Source: Fidelibacterota bacterium 408169
Lineage (GTDB): Bacteria; Fidelibacterota; Marinisomatia; Marinisomatales; TCS55
Assembly (NCBI GenBank): GCA_002256485.1
Contig: NNSG01000003.1
Location: forward strand, 244,243-308,242
Length of the DNA stretch: 64,000 nucleotides
Reading direction: 5' to 3'
Positions 50,010 through 61,461 of the stretch are shown piece after piece (the first letter of the stretch is position 1; each line of letters opens with the position of its first letter). The notes beneath the pieces were generated by a model that did not search any database, had not been told where the DNA came from, and saw nothing but the letters and a program-made list of their open reading frames with translations. Position numbers and translations under genes: made by a program.

Positions 50010-52165
50010 ACCGAAATGTAATGTTTGTTATTATTATCGGGTTAGCAGTTGCAATGATGATTATGAATAAACAGAAAGAAGAAATAATGATTTATCCTCC
50101 GGTGGCTGAAAAAACACCTCATCAAACAACAGTTCATGGATATGAACGTATTGATAATTATCATTGGATGCGTTTGAGCGATGGTCAAAAACTAGCCAAA
50201 AATCCTGACCCACAAACTCAAAAAGTTCTGGATAACCTGCAAGCAGAGAATGAGTATAAAGAAATAAATCTTAAGCATACTGAAAAATTTCAGGAAAAAT
50301 TATTTGACGAAATAGTAGGCCGTATCAAGAAAGATGATGAATCTGTACCTTACCTGGATAATGGTTATTGGTATTATACCCGCTATGAAAAAGGAAAGGA
50401 ATATCCAATCCACTGCCGCAAAAAAGACTCATTGGAGAATCCTGAAGAAATCATGATTGATGTAAACAAATGGGCAGAAGGCCATGATTATTATTCCCTT
50501 ACCGGTTTATCTGTTAGCCCCGACAACCGTCTTTTAGCTTTCAGTACAGACACATTGAGCCGGCGAATATACACCATTAGATTTAAAGATCTGGAAACTG
50601 GGGAGATATTAGCCGATGAAATTCAGGGCACTGAAGGTGGAGCCACTTGGGCAAATGATAATCAAACATTATTTTATACAACAAAAAATGAAGTCACTCT
50701 ATTATCTGAACACATAGATAGACATACGTTGGGGACTCCACAAATTGATGATATGAGGGTCTTCACGGAAAATGATAATACATTTTATATCGGCGTGTAT
50801 CGTTCAAAATCTGATAAGTACATTATTATTTATAATAGTAGTACACTTGTCAGCGATTACCAGATTCTGGATGCAGATGATCCTTTTGGTGAATTTCGTT
50901 CATTTTCCCCGAGGGAAACTGAACATGAATATTCCATCGAACATTATGAAGATAAGTTTTATATAGTGACTAATTGGGATGCGACAAATTTTCGTTTAAT
51001 GGAAACATCAGAAAACTCTACATCCAAGGAAAACTGGACAGAAGTCATTGCTCATCGTGAAGATGTATTATTAAACGGCATTGATGTATTCGCGAATTAC
51101 TTGGTCATCAGCGAGCGGAAAGATGGATTGCGTCAATTACGTGTTATAAATCAGCATACAAATGATGAACATTATATGAACTTTGGTGAATCAGTTTATG
51201 CAGCGTATACATTGACTAATTTGAACTTCGATACCCATATTTTAAGGTATGGATTCACATCATTAAAAACGCCATTCTCCACATTGGATTATAATATGGA
51301 AACCCGTGAATCTACTTTGTTGAAACAATCAGAAGTGGTTGGCGGTCACAATCCAGATCGATATATAACAGAACGGCTTTACGCCACTGCAAGGGATGGA
51401 AAAGAAGTCCCCATTTCTATTGTCTATAAAAAAGGATTTAAAAAAAATGGTAAGGGAAATGTGCTCTTGTATGCTTATGGTTCATATGGAGCCACCATGG
51501 ATCCGACCTTTAGTTCAACTCGATTGAGTTTGCTGGATAGGGGTTTTGCTTTTGCCATTGCACATATTCGCGGTAGCCAAACATATGGTCGTCCCTGGTA
51601 TGAAGATGGAAAAATGTTTAATAAGATGAATACATTTACAGATTATATTGACTGCAGCCAATATTTGATACAGGAGAATTTCACGAGTGTAGATCACCTG
51701 TTTGCTATGGGCGGCAGCGCCGGTGGATTATTGATGGGTGCTGTGGTAAACCTTGCACCGGAATTATATAAAGGGGTTGTGGCTGCTGTACCGTTTGTTG
51801 ATGTTATCAATACAATGATGGATGAAACAATTCCGCTTACATCCAACGAATGGGATGAATGGGGAAACCCCAAAGTGAAAGAAGAATATGATTACATAAT
51901 GACCTATTCTCCTTATGATAATGTTTCTTCTCAAGATTATCCTAATATGCTGGTGACAACAGGATATTTTGATTCACAGGTGCAGTATTGGGAACCGCAG
52001 AAATGGGTGGCTAAACTCCGTGAGTTGAAAACAGATGATAATGTATTGCTTATGCATGTAAATATGGAAGCCGGTCATGGTGGTAAATCTGGTCGTTTCC
52101 GTAGATACCGGGAAGTGGCTCTTGAATACGCATTTATGTTTGATCTTGTAGGAATTAAACGATGA
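50006..52165 (+). CDS. Prolyl oligopeptidase family S9A (oligopeptidase B-like)
   Basis: DNYHWMRL, YAYGSYGATMDPTFS, GGSAGGLLMGAVVN, VNMEAGHGGKSGRF. Confidence 0.92.
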   Translation: MNRNVMFVIIIGLAVAMMIMNKQKEEIMIYPPVAEKTPHQTTVHGYERIDNYHWMRLSDGQKLAKNPDPQTQKVLDNLQAENEYKEINLKHTEKFQEKLFDEIVGRIKKDDESVPYLDNGYWYYTRYEKGKEYPIHCRKKDSLENPEEIMIDVNKWAEGHDYYSLTGLSVSPDNRLLAFSTDTLSRRIYTIRFKDLETGEILADEIQGTEGGATWANDNQTLFYTTKNEVTLLSEHIDRHTLGTPQIDDMRVFTENDNTFYIGVYRSKSDKYIIIYNSSTLVSDYQILDADDPFGEFRSFSPRETEHEYSIEHYEDKFYIVTNWDATNFRLMETSENSTSKENWTEVIAHREDVLLNGIDVFANYLVISERKDGLRQLRVINQHTNDEHYMNFGESVYAAYTLTNLNFDTHILRYGFTSLKTPFSTLDYNMETRESTLLKQSEVVGGHNPDRYITERLYATARDGKEVPISIVYKKGFKKNGKGNVLLYAYGSYGATMDPTFSSTRLSLLDRGFAFAIAHIRGSQTYGRPWYEDGKMFNKMNTFTDYIDCSQYLIQENFTSVDHLFAMGGSAGGLLMGAVVNLAPELYKGVVAAVPFVDVINTMMDETIPLTSNEWDEWGNPKVKEEYDYIMTYSPYDNVSSQDYPNMLVTTGYFDSQVQYWEPQKWVAKLRELKTDDNVLLMHVNMEAGHGGKSGRFRRYREVALEYAFMFDLVGIKR

Positions 52166-52689
52166 AGAAAAACCTGTTTACCAAATTCATTATCCTCATC
52201 CTAATCCTTATCCTTCTTCCAAAGGAAGCCTTCGGTCAACAGCAAAATCGCTTATTCTGGGATGGTGGTGATTGGAAACGTGTTAATCAACTGGCAGAAG
52301 GGAATTTGGATATAGAATACCGAATTAAAGCTGCATATGTAAATGGTGTTTTGGATGGACGACTGTTTTTCTATTTAAAAACCTGGACAGTGGAACAGGG
52401 ATTAGCAGACAGCATTTATGCAGAAACGATCGATTATTTAAATCCAAAGGAATTAGTGCGTTCACTAAATAATTTTTACGCAGATCCGCTGATGGTTTAT
52501 GTTCCGGTACCTTCTGCAATGATTATTACCAATATGTATGGAGAACGCATTCCATTAAAGATAATTGATGCCTATGTACAACAAACCAAGTTTTGGATCA
52601 ATGAACTTCACTTACGTATGGATGAACACAGTCCGACGGAATTACTGGAAGGGAAGTTTAAAAAACATTCAGAAAAACAGAGGGATTGA
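52162..52689 (+). CDS. Hypothetical secreted protein
   Basis: Signal peptide; 175 aa; start overlaps previous stop. Confidence 0.65.
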   Translation: MKKNLFTKFIILILILILLPKEAFGQQQNRLFWDGGDWKRVNQLAEGNLDIEYRIKAAYVNGVLDGRLFFYLKTWTVEQGLADSIYAETIDYLNPKELVRSLNNFYADPLMVYVPVPSAMIITNMYGERIPLKIIDAYVQQTKFWINELHLRMDEHSPTELLEGKFKKHSEKQRD

Positions 52690-52712
52690 TTTGGATTAAT
52701 GTTTTCCTAGTC

Positions 52713-53099
52713 TTAATCCACTCTATAAAACCCAATCTTCGGATTATATGTATACACTCGATAATCTCCGGAAAACGTAATTTTACTTACATTGAATTTA
52801 TAAGACGGAAAGGGGTCAATTAGGTCGAGTTTAACAGATCTGGAAACGGTCATATTATTTAGAAGCGCCGGATCGTTAGGTCCAATAATGATGAGTCGTT
52901 TTTCTTTAAGAATATTCCCATCATCTGTTACTACATTAATAAACCCTTCAAGTTGATTAATGGTTCGTTTGGATTTATTGTCAATTTGAACTACAATACT
53001 AACTGTCTTTTCATCTATAATTCGAGGGCGAACATCGATCTGGAGCGGTTGTGACAGTAAAATTCCGGTGAGTAAGAGGAAGAAAGACAGCTTTTTCAT
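52713..53099 (-). CDS. Hypothetical secreted protein
   Basis: Signal peptide MKKLSFFLLLTGILLSQP; 128 aa. Confidence 0.6.
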   Translation of the reverse strand: MKKLSFFLLLTGILLSQPLQIDVRPRIIDEKTVSIVVQIDNKSKRTINQLEGFINVVTDDGNILKEKRLIIIGPNDPALLNNMTVSRSVKLDLIDPFPSYKFNVSKITFSGDYRVYTYNPKIGFYRVD

Positions 53100-53182
53100 A
53101 CGTAAACTTCGTGAAGGTTTTTGAAACAGGAAAGAAAAAGTCGTGCAACCTTTTAAATAAATATGTGTAGAATGAACTAATC

Positions 53183-54259
53183 ATGAACGAAACACAATTC
53201 CGACAAACTCTGGCTAAACTGGATGGTAATTTTCTGTTAAAGCAGATTGGTCAATCCAATGGATCGTGGATCGCTATCGGCCGCTTGTTGTCCGGTTCAG
53301 ATATTGGAGATGTCCAACGCATACTCAATAAAGAACCATTTGATTATACAATTGCCAAAGAAGATGAAGTCATTACTATAACCGGCAGTGGGGATGAAAA
53401 TGTTATTTTACGCATACCAAAAATTCCCAAGCTTCACCTTGGATTATTTTTAGCCACAGTATTTACTACGCTTATTGCCGGTGCCATGATGGAAGGAGCG
53501 AATATTTTTTCCAATCCTATGGAAATAACGAAGGGGATTCCTTTTTCATTTACACTGCTGTTAATTTTGGGCTGCCATGAATTCGGTCATTATTATTACG
53601 CCATGAAGCATAATGTAGACGCCACTCTGCCTTATTTTATCCCGGCGCCGCCCTTTCTTTTTCTTATCGGAACATTTGGCGCATTTATTAAAATCAAGTC
53701 GCCCATTTACAGGCGGGATGCACTCTTGCAAATAGGTGCTGCGGGACCTATCGCTGGATTTATTATTGCTGTACCTGCATTGATCATTGGCTTAATGATT
53801 TCTTCAGTCGTTACAGTGGATAGCGAACAAGTGGGAATTATTTTAGGCGATTCTATATTGATGAAATTACTGACGTTTGTTATTCATCCCGGTTTACCGG
53901 AGAATATGGATATTTTACTGCACCCGGTGGCGTTTGCTGGTTGGATTGGATTACTTGTAACCATGCTGAATCTGCTCCCCATCGGTCAATTGGACGGCGG
54001 TCATATTGCCTATGCCATGTTGGGTGAAAAACATAAAACGGTAGCAAAAGCAGCATTCCTGGCATTATTACCATTGAGCTTTTTATCATTGAACTGGCTC
54101 ATTTGGGGTGTACTGATTCTCGTACTCATGCGCTCTACGAAACATCCGCCAATTCATGATATAGAAACACCTCTCTCCAAAGAGAATATATATATCGGCT
54201 ATGCCTGCTTGTTTATCTTTTTTCTATGTTTTATTCCGGTCCCGTTTCAAATACCATGA
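53183..54259 (+). CDS. Site-2 protease family (M50) metalloprotease
   Basis: LGCHEFGHYYYAMKHNVDATLPYFIPAPP and LNLLPIGQLDGGHIAYAM. Confidence 0.88.
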   Translation: MNETQFRQTLAKLDGNFLLKQIGQSNGSWIAIGRLLSGSDIGDVQRILNKEPFDYTIAKEDEVITITGSGDENVILRIPKIPKLHLGLFLATVFTTLIAGAMMEGANIFSNPMEITKGIPFSFTLLLILGCHEFGHYYYAMKHNVDATLPYFIPAPPFLFLIGTFGAFIKIKSPIYRRDALLQIGAAGPIAGFIIAVPALIIGLMISSVVTVDSEQVGIILGDSILMKLLTFVIHPGLPENMDILLHPVAFAGWIGLLVTMLNLLPIGQLDGGHIAYAMLGEKHKTVAKAAFLALLPLSFLSLNWLIWGVLILVLMRSTKHPPIHDIETPLSKENIYIGYACLFIFFLCFIPVPFQIP

Positions 54260-56598
54260 GAAAATTTTATTCAATATTTCTAATTCACGTTTTATTTGGC
54301 CAAGTTCATGTTGGTGATTGGAGTGCCTATACATCACCATTGGAAATTGCTGATTTGGTAGAAGTCGATTCCTTATTAGTGAGTGCCACCAATGGTGGTT
54401 TACTCGTATACGACCGTGTTCAGGATGAGTTTAATACGGTTACAAAAATTCACGGTTTGAATGGTACTGATTTATCAACTGTCAATATTGATACATATAA
54501 TCAATATTGGATCGGAGGCGCATCTCCGGATGGGTTTATACAAATTTTGGATGAACAGTTTTCAGTCTTGGAATCTTTTGATTATGACCTCACATTTATT
54601 GTGGATTTTGCCATAGCTGATTCTATTGTATTTGCAGCATTTCAGCAAAACCAGGATTGGGGTATCATGGAGTTTCGTTTTGATGGTAAACAGTATTTTT
54701 ATAAGGATGTTTACACGAATTGGCCTGTGACATTGAATGAAATTTCGGGTTTAGTATTGAGCGGTGAAATGCTCTACGTGGGAACTGATCAGGGTATGTT
54801 TTCCGGAAACTGGAAATCAAATTTAAAAGATCCTACAAATTGGCAACCAAATGATGAATTAACAGGATTGATATCTATTTTTCGCCAAAACGGTGATAAT
54901 ATATTATTGCTCATGGAAAATGATATTTATGAATTCAATACACAGATCAATTCTTCATCTTTAGTATGGGACCATTATCATGATTATCATGATTCGCATG
55001 AATTGGTTGATATATTACAAGACGAAGATGGAGGAATCTGGGGTCTTCTCATCAAGAATTTCCTCAAAATGAATTCAACAGCTATTGCATGGTCAGAACG
55101 TCCCGGAGAAAGATTTAAAAGAATCTTTAATCTTTCTGATGGAACGAAAGTTGCTGGAACCACAACGGGCTTGTTGTTTTTAGATGAAAATAGTCGAACG
55201 TTTACTCGTCAGAAACCAAACAGTTTGTTGATGAATAATGTTTCTGCTCTTCACGTACTCTCTGATGGCCGGCTTGTGGCAGGTTCGAAGTTTGGTCTGA
55301 TGATTAAAGAAGAAAAAGGTTGGCGGAACATTGTAGGGATTAATGGTGACGATCTTATCATTTCTAGTAATAAGGATTATTCGCGATTCGTTGCCGATAC
55401 GATTCCGGTTCATTTTGGAAATTACATTACGGACATAGAAGAAGGATCGGATGGGTTGCTCTATTGCGGAGTTCGCGGTACGTATCCCGAACCGAGGATG
55501 CATGGTGGCGGAATCGTTGTTATTGATGTAGACAATCCTGAAAATTTTACGCTGATAGATACAAATCATCTAGATTATTTTTACGATAATTACTTAATTG
55601 TGAAGGATATTGCAAAAGATCCTTACGGCAATCTCTGGATTGCCGATACCTATGCCACTACGAATTTTGAACCATTAAAAGTTCTTACTCCGGATCATGC
55701 TTGGGGTGTTTTTAATGTAATCGGTTCCGGTGGCGCATTGAGTTTGACACCCAATTCCATTGATTTAGATTCTTGGGGCCGTATATGGATAGGTTCGTTT
55801 GAAGATGGTAATAATGTGGGCGGTGCCAGTAATGGCGGAATTGCCATGCTGGATTATACCGGAAATCCTGTAAATCCCGATGAAACAGAATGGACCAACG
55901 TAAATGCCATTTCAGATGCATCTACAAATTCTGTCTGGTCTTTGGGTGTAAATAGTAATGATGTTTTGTACGTATTAACTCCGAAAGGATTGAATGGATT
56001 AACACTTCAATATTCAAATTCTAATCCTGTGGCCTTTTATGGATTTACCTATTTTCCCAATATTTCCTTCAGTCTAGGATCCAAACTGCGGATTGATCAC
56101 CGAGATAATATCTGGGTCACTTCTCCCACGCAAGGTGTCTATGTTTTAACATCATCTGCGTCTTACTGGCCGGATATTAATGGTCTTACTGCAGAAAACA
56201 GTTACCTTTTGTCCAATAATATTAATTCAGTGGCATTTGACGGTAAAGGATTGGCGTATATTGCCACGGACAAAGGAATCAGTGTGTTGAAAATTCCTTT
56301 TGCCAAGGTAAATACGTCGTATTCTAATTTAGACATTTTCCCAAGTCCATATCGTGTTCCAACAGTTACTCCCCTAACGATTGATGGATTAATGGACGAA
56401 TCTTCTTGCAAAATCATGACGCTCACCGGCAGGGTATTGAAAACCATAGAATCCCGCCCGAATGTTGAAGGCTACCAAGCGTTTTGGGATGGCAGGGATG
56501 AAGCAGGTGATTGGGTTAGTACAGGTGTATATCTCATTGCAGTATATGATAAGAAAGGAGCATCTTCAATTTCTAAAATAGCTGTCATCAGGAATTAA
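54256..56598 (+). CDS. Secreted beta-propeller protein with C-terminal T9SS-type sorting domain
   Basis: Repeated two-component-regulator-propeller-like strands; C-terminal SNLDIFPSPYRVPTVTPLTIDG...MTLTGRVLKTIE...WDGRDEAGDWVSTGVYLIAVYD. Confidence 0.75.
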   Translation: MRKFYSIFLIHVLFGQVHVGDWSAYTSPLEIADLVEVDSLLVSATNGGLLVYDRVQDEFNTVTKIHGLNGTDLSTVNIDTYNQYWIGGASPDGFIQILDEQFSVLESFDYDLTFIVDFAIADSIVFAAFQQNQDWGIMEFRFDGKQYFYKDVYTNWPVTLNEISGLVLSGEMLYVGTDQGMFSGNWKSNLKDPTNWQPNDELTGLISIFRQNGDNILLLMENDIYEFNTQINSSSLVWDHYHDYHDSHELVDILQDEDGGIWGLLIKNFLKMNSTAIAWSERPGERFKRIFNLSDGTKVAGTTTGLLFLDENSRTFTRQKPNSLLMNNVSALHVLSDGRLVAGSKFGLMIKEEKGWRNIVGINGDDLIISSNKDYSRFVADTIPVHFGNYITDIEEGSDGLLYCGVRGTYPEPRMHGGGIVVIDVDNPENFTLIDTNHLDYFYDNYLIVKDIAKDPYGNLWIADTYATTNFEPLKVLTPDHAWGVFNVIGSGGALSLTPNSIDLDSWGRIWIGSFEDGNNVGGASNGGIAMLDYTGNPVNPDETEWTNVNAISDASTNSVWSLGVNSNDVLYVLTPKGLNGLTLQYSNSNPVAFYGFTYFPNISFSLGSKLRIDHRDNIWVTSPTQGVYVLTSSASYWPDINGLTAENSYLLSNNINSVAFDGKGLAYIATDKGISVLKIPFAKVNTSYSNLDIFPSPYRVPTVTPLTIDGLMDESSCKIMTLTGRVLKTIESRPNVEGYQAFWDGRDEAGDWVSTGVYLIAVYDKKGASSISKIAVIRN

Positions 56599-56808
56599 AT
56601 GATAAAAAAAACTGTAAAGAAAACTATTAAAATTATTGTAGGTATCGTATTGGTTATTATAGGCCTGATTGGTGGACTTATACCCATTTTCCAGGGTTGG
56701 ATATTTGGCATTCCTGGGCTTCTGCTTTTGAGTAGTGTTTTTCCCCCATTGCGAAAATGGGTAGATAAAATGAAAGCGAAAATAAAGAGTAGAAAAAAAG
56801 AAAATTAA
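56599..56808 (+). CDS. Small PGPGW-like transmembrane protein
   Basis: IIGLIGGLIPIFQGWIFGIPGLLLLSS two-TM pattern. Confidence 0.5.
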   Translation: MIKKTVKKTIKIIVGIVLVIIGLIGGLIPIFQGWIFGIPGLLLLSSVFPPLRKWVDKMKAKIKSRKKEN

Positions 56809-58059
56809 TTATATATTTTCCAGCGCTTGTTTCAAATCCCAAATAATATCATCCGCATTTTCAATTCCCACGGACAAGCGTATCAATTTCCCACTAATGC
56901 CCATGGCTCTTTTTTCTTCGTGAGAAACATCAGCATGAGTCATTGTATCCGGGTGTTCTGCCAGGGATTCGGTACTCCCTAAACTCACAGCCAGTTTTAT
57001 CATTTTCAGATTATTTAACACAGTAAAGGCATCTGTTTCACCACCAAAAACATCAAAACTCAACATAGCTCCCGGAGAAGAATATTGCCGTTTGTAAATT
57101 TCGTATTGTGGAGATGATTCATCAATAAATCCCAGGTAACGGACTTTTTCAACTTTCGGATGATTCTTTAAAAATTCCGCAACTATCCGGGCATTTTTCA
57201 GCTGTAATTCCATCCGAGGTTTTAACGTTTCCAAGCTGCGCATGAGCAGCCAGCCAGTCCACGGTCCCGTCATATTACCCATGAAAGTCCGCAGTACTTT
57301 GATTCGGCCGATTGCTTCATTTGTTCCTAAACATGCACCGGCAATTACATCGCTATGACCCCCGATATATTTTGTTGCTGAATAAATGACCAAATCAGCT
57401 CCATTTTCAAGAGGACTGCACCACAACGGACCCATATACGTATTATCCACGCTTATCATAACAGGTTTATCTTTTGTAGAATATTGGTCGGCAATATCTT
57501 TGCACATACGGATATCAATGAGAGCGTTGGTGGGATTTGCCGGTGATTCAATGTAAATATATGTAAGTCTGTCAGCGTATCCTGAATCATCAATCTTTTT
57601 AATAATCTCTTCTTGTGTGTTATCGGCATGAAATCCCACAATATTAATGCCATATTTAGTGAGAAAATTTTTAATAAAATGATCAGTTCCGCCATAAAGA
57701 GGTTTGCTGTAAAGGAGTAAATCCCCGGGCTTTAAAAATTCTAAAAGTGCTGTTGCTATGGCAGACATTCCGCTTTCGAACACAGCGCAGTTTTCTGCCT
57801 TATCCCATAGAGATAACCTATCTTCAAGGATCTCTAAATCCGGGTTATTCAATCGGCTGTATATCAATCCCAGTTTTTCGTCCGGTTCTTGATCACGAAT
57901 ACCATAGGCAACTTCAAAAAATGCTTTTCCTTCTTCAGCTGTATTAAACACAAATGTGGATGTTTGAAAAATAGGACATTTAACAGCACCTTCAGACAAT
58001 TCCGGTTTATAACCATAGGACATCATTAGGCTTTCGGGTTTCAATTTATACTGATTCAT
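56809..58059 (-). CDS. Cys/Met metabolism PLP-dependent enzyme (cystathionine gamma-synthase/methionine gamma-lyase family)
   Basis: ESGMSAIATALL, DNTYMGPLWCSPLENGADLVIYSATKYIGGHSDVIAG, LSVGIENADDII. Confidence 0.88.
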   Translation of the reverse strand: MNQYKLKPESLMMSYGYKPELSEGAVKCPIFQTSTFVFNTAEEGKAFFEVAYGIRDQEPDEKLGLIYSRLNNPDLEILEDRLSLWDKAENCAVFESGMSAIATALLEFLKPGDLLLYSKPLYGGTDHFIKNFLTKYGINIVGFHADNTQEEIIKKIDDSGYADRLTYIYIESPANPTNALIDIRMCKDIADQYSTKDKPVMISVDNTYMGPLWCSPLENGADLVIYSATKYIGGHSDVIAGACLGTNEAIGRIKVLRTFMGNMTGPWTGWLLMRSLETLKPRMELQLKNARIVAEFLKNHPKVEKVRYLGFIDESSPQYEIYKRQYSSPGAMLSFDVFGGETDAFTVLNNLKMIKLAVSLGSTESLAEHPDTMTHADVSHEEKRAMGISGKLIRLSVGIENADDIIWDLKQALENI

Positions 58060-59138
58060 TTTTTTAAATTTCTGTTTTTTGATTGTTGAATATACTCGGG
58101 CAAAATTCCGAATTCTGATTCTAATTCTTCCGCAATATTTTTTATCATTATTTTCCGTTCATCATGATGCATGAAGGCACTTTTCATCGCTATAATGGTA
58201 AACTCTCTAAAATCGTATAATCCAAATCCAAATAATTTTCTAGCCAATAAAAATTCATCTGTAAGTGTAGTTCCTGACATTAGACGATTGTCAGTATTAA
58301 GTGTAACACGAATTCCTTGATCATAATAATATTTGATTGGATGATATTTTAAAGAGCGAATGCTCCGAGTTTGCCAGTTTGACGTCAGGCATATTTCTAA
58401 TGGAATACGATGATCATTCACATAATGCATCAAATCTTTATCTTCTTTTAATCGTGTACCATGGCCGATGCGATGGGCTCCGCAATAATGAACGGCCTGG
58501 TGAATGGATGAAGGTCCAAAGGCTTCTCCAGCATGAATTGTTGCATTAATATTATGATTCAAAATCATATAGAAAGCTTCTCTATGATCTTTGGCAGGAA
58601 AATTTTCTTCAGCTCCGGCTAAATCAAATCCCACAACGCCTCGGTTTTTGTATCGAACTGTAATATCCGCCAGTTTTAAAGATACTTCAGAAGAGATATT
58701 TCGAATACCGCAGACAATAATCCCGGACTTTACACCAAACTCTTTTTCTGCTTTTAGTAATCCTGCTCTAACTGCAATAATGGAATCTTCGGCTGTCATG
58801 TCCTTTTGGGTGTGGAGGATTGGGGAGTAGCGGATTTCAATATAACGGACATTTTCTTTTGCCACATCTTCAATCAATTCAAAAGCGCAGCGCTCTAAAC
58901 TTTCCGGAGTCTGCATGACGCTTAATGTAATATCAAACCTGGAGAGGTACTCTTCCAGAGATCCTCGTTTGTTTCCAATGACTAATGCTTTTTCTAGGTT
59001 TTCAATATTTGAACCCGGAAGCTCAATGTTATCTTTTTGAGCCAGATCAAAAACAGTTTCAACCCGCAGACTTCCGTCCAAATGGCAATGAAGTTCTACT
59101 TTCGGGAGTTTTTTAAGTAAAGCGTGAGTTATTCTCAT
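58056..59138 (-). CDS. add: Adenosine deaminase
   Basis: LPKVELHCHLDGSLR, TIHAGEAFGPSSI, RIGHGTRL, TLNTDNR. Confidence 0.9.
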   Translation of the reverse strand: MRITHALLKKLPKVELHCHLDGSLRVETVFDLAQKDNIELPGSNIENLEKALVIGNKRGSLEEYLSRFDITLSVMQTPESLERCAFELIEDVAKENVRYIEIRYSPILHTQKDMTAEDSIIAVRAGLLKAEKEFGVKSGIIVCGIRNISSEVSLKLADITVRYKNRGVVGFDLAGAEENFPAKDHREAFYMILNHNINATIHAGEAFGPSSIHQAVHYCGAHRIGHGTRLKEDKDLMHYVNDHRIPLEICLTSNWQTRSIRSLKYHPIKYYYDQGIRVTLNTDNRLMSGTTLTDEFLLARKLFGFGLYDFREFTIIAMKSAFMHHDERKIMIKNIAEELESEFGILPEYIQQSKNRNLKK

Positions 59139-61042
59139 TTTTTAGAAACAGATGTGTAGAGCCAGTAAATAACCATGAGAAATGCAATTGTACCTAGAAA
59201 ATTAAATGAAATAGATTGTTGTGATTTATTTATAATGAGTAAAAACCCGTCAAGAGATGGCCACCAATTTTTATTCCCTGAAAGGAAAATGGGAACAGCC
59301 ACAAGAATACCCATGAGCGCTTCTCCAGTAATAAGTCCAGATGCCATGAGGAGCCCTTTCTTTTCGGCTGTTTTTGATGCACCAGCTTTTTTACCCAGAT
59401 GATTAATCATACCGCCGATAAAAATGGGAACAGTTAATGTTATGGGCAGATATATTCCCACAGCTACAGCCAACACGGGAACGCGAAAGTCGGAACCGCG
59501 CTTTTCCTGCCTAATATCGATAAGAATGATTATAACGGCAATCAGTGCACCCATATAAACAAAATCCCAAGGTAAGTTACCCGTAAAAACGCCATCGGCC
59601 ACTGATTTCATCAGTGTCGCCTGGGGTGCGGAAAGTGTCGGAGAACCAATTGTATAAGCTGTATGCAGTATATCCAAAACCAGTCCCAGCACCACAGCCG
59701 CGCTGACAGTTCCCACAACCTGCATGACTTGCTGCTTCCAGGGAGTTGCACCCACAATGTGTCCTGTTTTCAAATCCTGCATATTGTCACCGCCGATGGC
59801 AGCAGCACAGCAGACAACTGCACCGACCATAATGGCACCGGCTGCACCGACTTCTGAACCGGTACCCAAGAGGGCCAACAATAGCAAAGATGAAAATAAT
59901 ATTGTAGCAATAGTTACTCCGGAAATGGGATTATTTGATGAACCTACCACACCGGCCATATAAGCTGCCACGGCAGAAAATAAGAAACCAAATATCGTCA
60001 TGACAACTGCCAAAAGAGCTGCTATACCGACTGATTCAATGATTCCGAGATATAAAAAGAAAACAGGTATGAGTAATCCAATCAATGCATACCCCACATA
60101 ATTGATTGGAATATCCTGTTCTTCCTTTGGTACATCCGCTCCGGACTGACGATGTTTTACTGCATCCAGACTCGCTTTTATACCAGCGACCAATGGTTTA
60201 AATAATTTAATCAATGACCAGACACCGCCTACAACCATTGCGCCTACACCCAGATAACGAATTTTCGCATTCCAAATATTCCATGCTGCATCCATGGCAT
60301 CGCCTTCAAATCCATTAATTGCTGAATAAATGGGAATTGCCACAGCCCATGAAATCAATCCACCGGCCACTACGAGAATACCAATATTTCGTCCAACAAT
60401 ATATCCAACGGAAATAAGTGCAGGAGATAGATCAGTCCCTATTCCAAAGATTGACCGCCCAAAGGTCATAGCACCGGCAACTTCTGCATGCCACATAGCA
60501 AATCCCTGTTGACATACTTTCATTCCTCCGCCGATCAACCCGGCAATACCGATTGTTTTTAATCCACCGGCAGCATCCGTTTCCTTGCCTTGCCGGGCAT
60601 CTTCTCCGGCTCGAAGAACTTCCGCTGTTGCAATTCCTTCCGGATATTTAAGTTTAGCAACTACGATTAGTGCCCTTCGCAGTGGAATGGTAAATAAGAC
60701 ACCAATAACGCCGCCAATTGCAGCAATTTTTGCCATTTCCATATAATTAAATGTTTCCCAATATCCCAGTAATACAAGGGCTGGAATAGTAAAAATCACA
60801 CCTGCTGCGAGCGATTCACCTGCAGAAGCGGCTGTTTGAACAATATTGTTTTCTAAAATATTTGATTTTTTAAATAAGGAAAGAATCCCCATGGATATGA
60901 CCGCTGCGGGGATGGATGCGGAAACAGTCATACCTGCGAATAAACCCAAGTATGCGTTAGCTCCAGCGAGTATCATGGAAAGAACAACGCCTAATAAAAG
61001 TGCTTTAATCGTTATTTCTGGAAGAGGCTTGTGGTTAGTCAT
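59135..61042 (-). CDS. OPT-family oligopeptide transporter
   Basis: Polytopic; LRAGEDARQGKETDAAGGLKT, GGDNMQDLKTGHIVGATPWKQQ; start could be 61069. Confidence 0.88.
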   Translation of the reverse strand: MTNHKPLPEITIKALLLGVVLSMILAGANAYLGLFAGMTVSASIPAAVISMGILSLFKKSNILENNIVQTAASAGESLAAGVIFTIPALVLLGYWETFNYMEMAKIAAIGGVIGVLFTIPLRRALIVVAKLKYPEGIATAEVLRAGEDARQGKETDAAGGLKTIGIAGLIGGGMKVCQQGFAMWHAEVAGAMTFGRSIFGIGTDLSPALISVGYIVGRNIGILVVAGGLISWAVAIPIYSAINGFEGDAMDAAWNIWNAKIRYLGVGAMVVGGVWSLIKLFKPLVAGIKASLDAVKHRQSGADVPKEEQDIPINYVGYALIGLLIPVFFLYLGIIESVGIAALLAVVMTIFGFLFSAVAAYMAGVVGSSNNPISGVTIATILFSSLLLLALLGTGSEVGAAGAIMVGAVVCCAAAIGGDNMQDLKTGHIVGATPWKQQVMQVVGTVSAAVVLGLVLDILHTAYTIGSPTLSAPQATLMKSVADGVFTGNLPWDFVYMGALIAVIIILIDIRQEKRGSDFRVPVLAVAVGIYLPITLTVPIFIGGMINHLGKKAGASKTAEKKGLLMASGLITGEALMGILVAVPIFLSGNKNWWPSLDGFLLIINKSQQSISFNFLGTIAFLMVIYWLYTSVSKK

Positions 61043-61376
61043 TGGAATCCTATCATTTATTAGTTGCAAAAATAGAATTAAAAGGATGTGTGCAGCAAGT
61101 GCAGTGATTGGTTGATCCTGTGATGTTTAATTAATTAAAAATAATAATCTGCCTATGACAGTCATTCATAAATGTCGTAGTGCAAACAGGAATGTTTGCA
61201 CTACTTTAATAGTTTGTAAATCACCATTTTTTATTTTTCCATGTGCGACAGACAAGAATGTCACTTAAAGATTTGAATATGAAAATAGAATACGACTGAT
61301 GAATTGATAAAGCACAATGTGAAACCCATTTATACTATCTGTTATAATTTATTGAGAATGTGTAAATTCAAATATC

Positions 61377-61458
61377 GATTGGGGTGCTTTTCCGAACCAG
61401 ATGGAATTGCTGAGAAAACACCCGTGAACCTGATCTGGATAATACCAGCGTAGGAAGT
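61377..61458 (+). promoter_or_regulatory. TPP riboswitch (THI element)
   Basis: GGGGTGC...CTGAGA...ACACCCGTGAACCTGATCTGGATAATACCAGCGTAGGAAG conserved core immediately upstream of ATG 61462. Confidence 0.92.
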
Positions 61459-61461
61459 ATT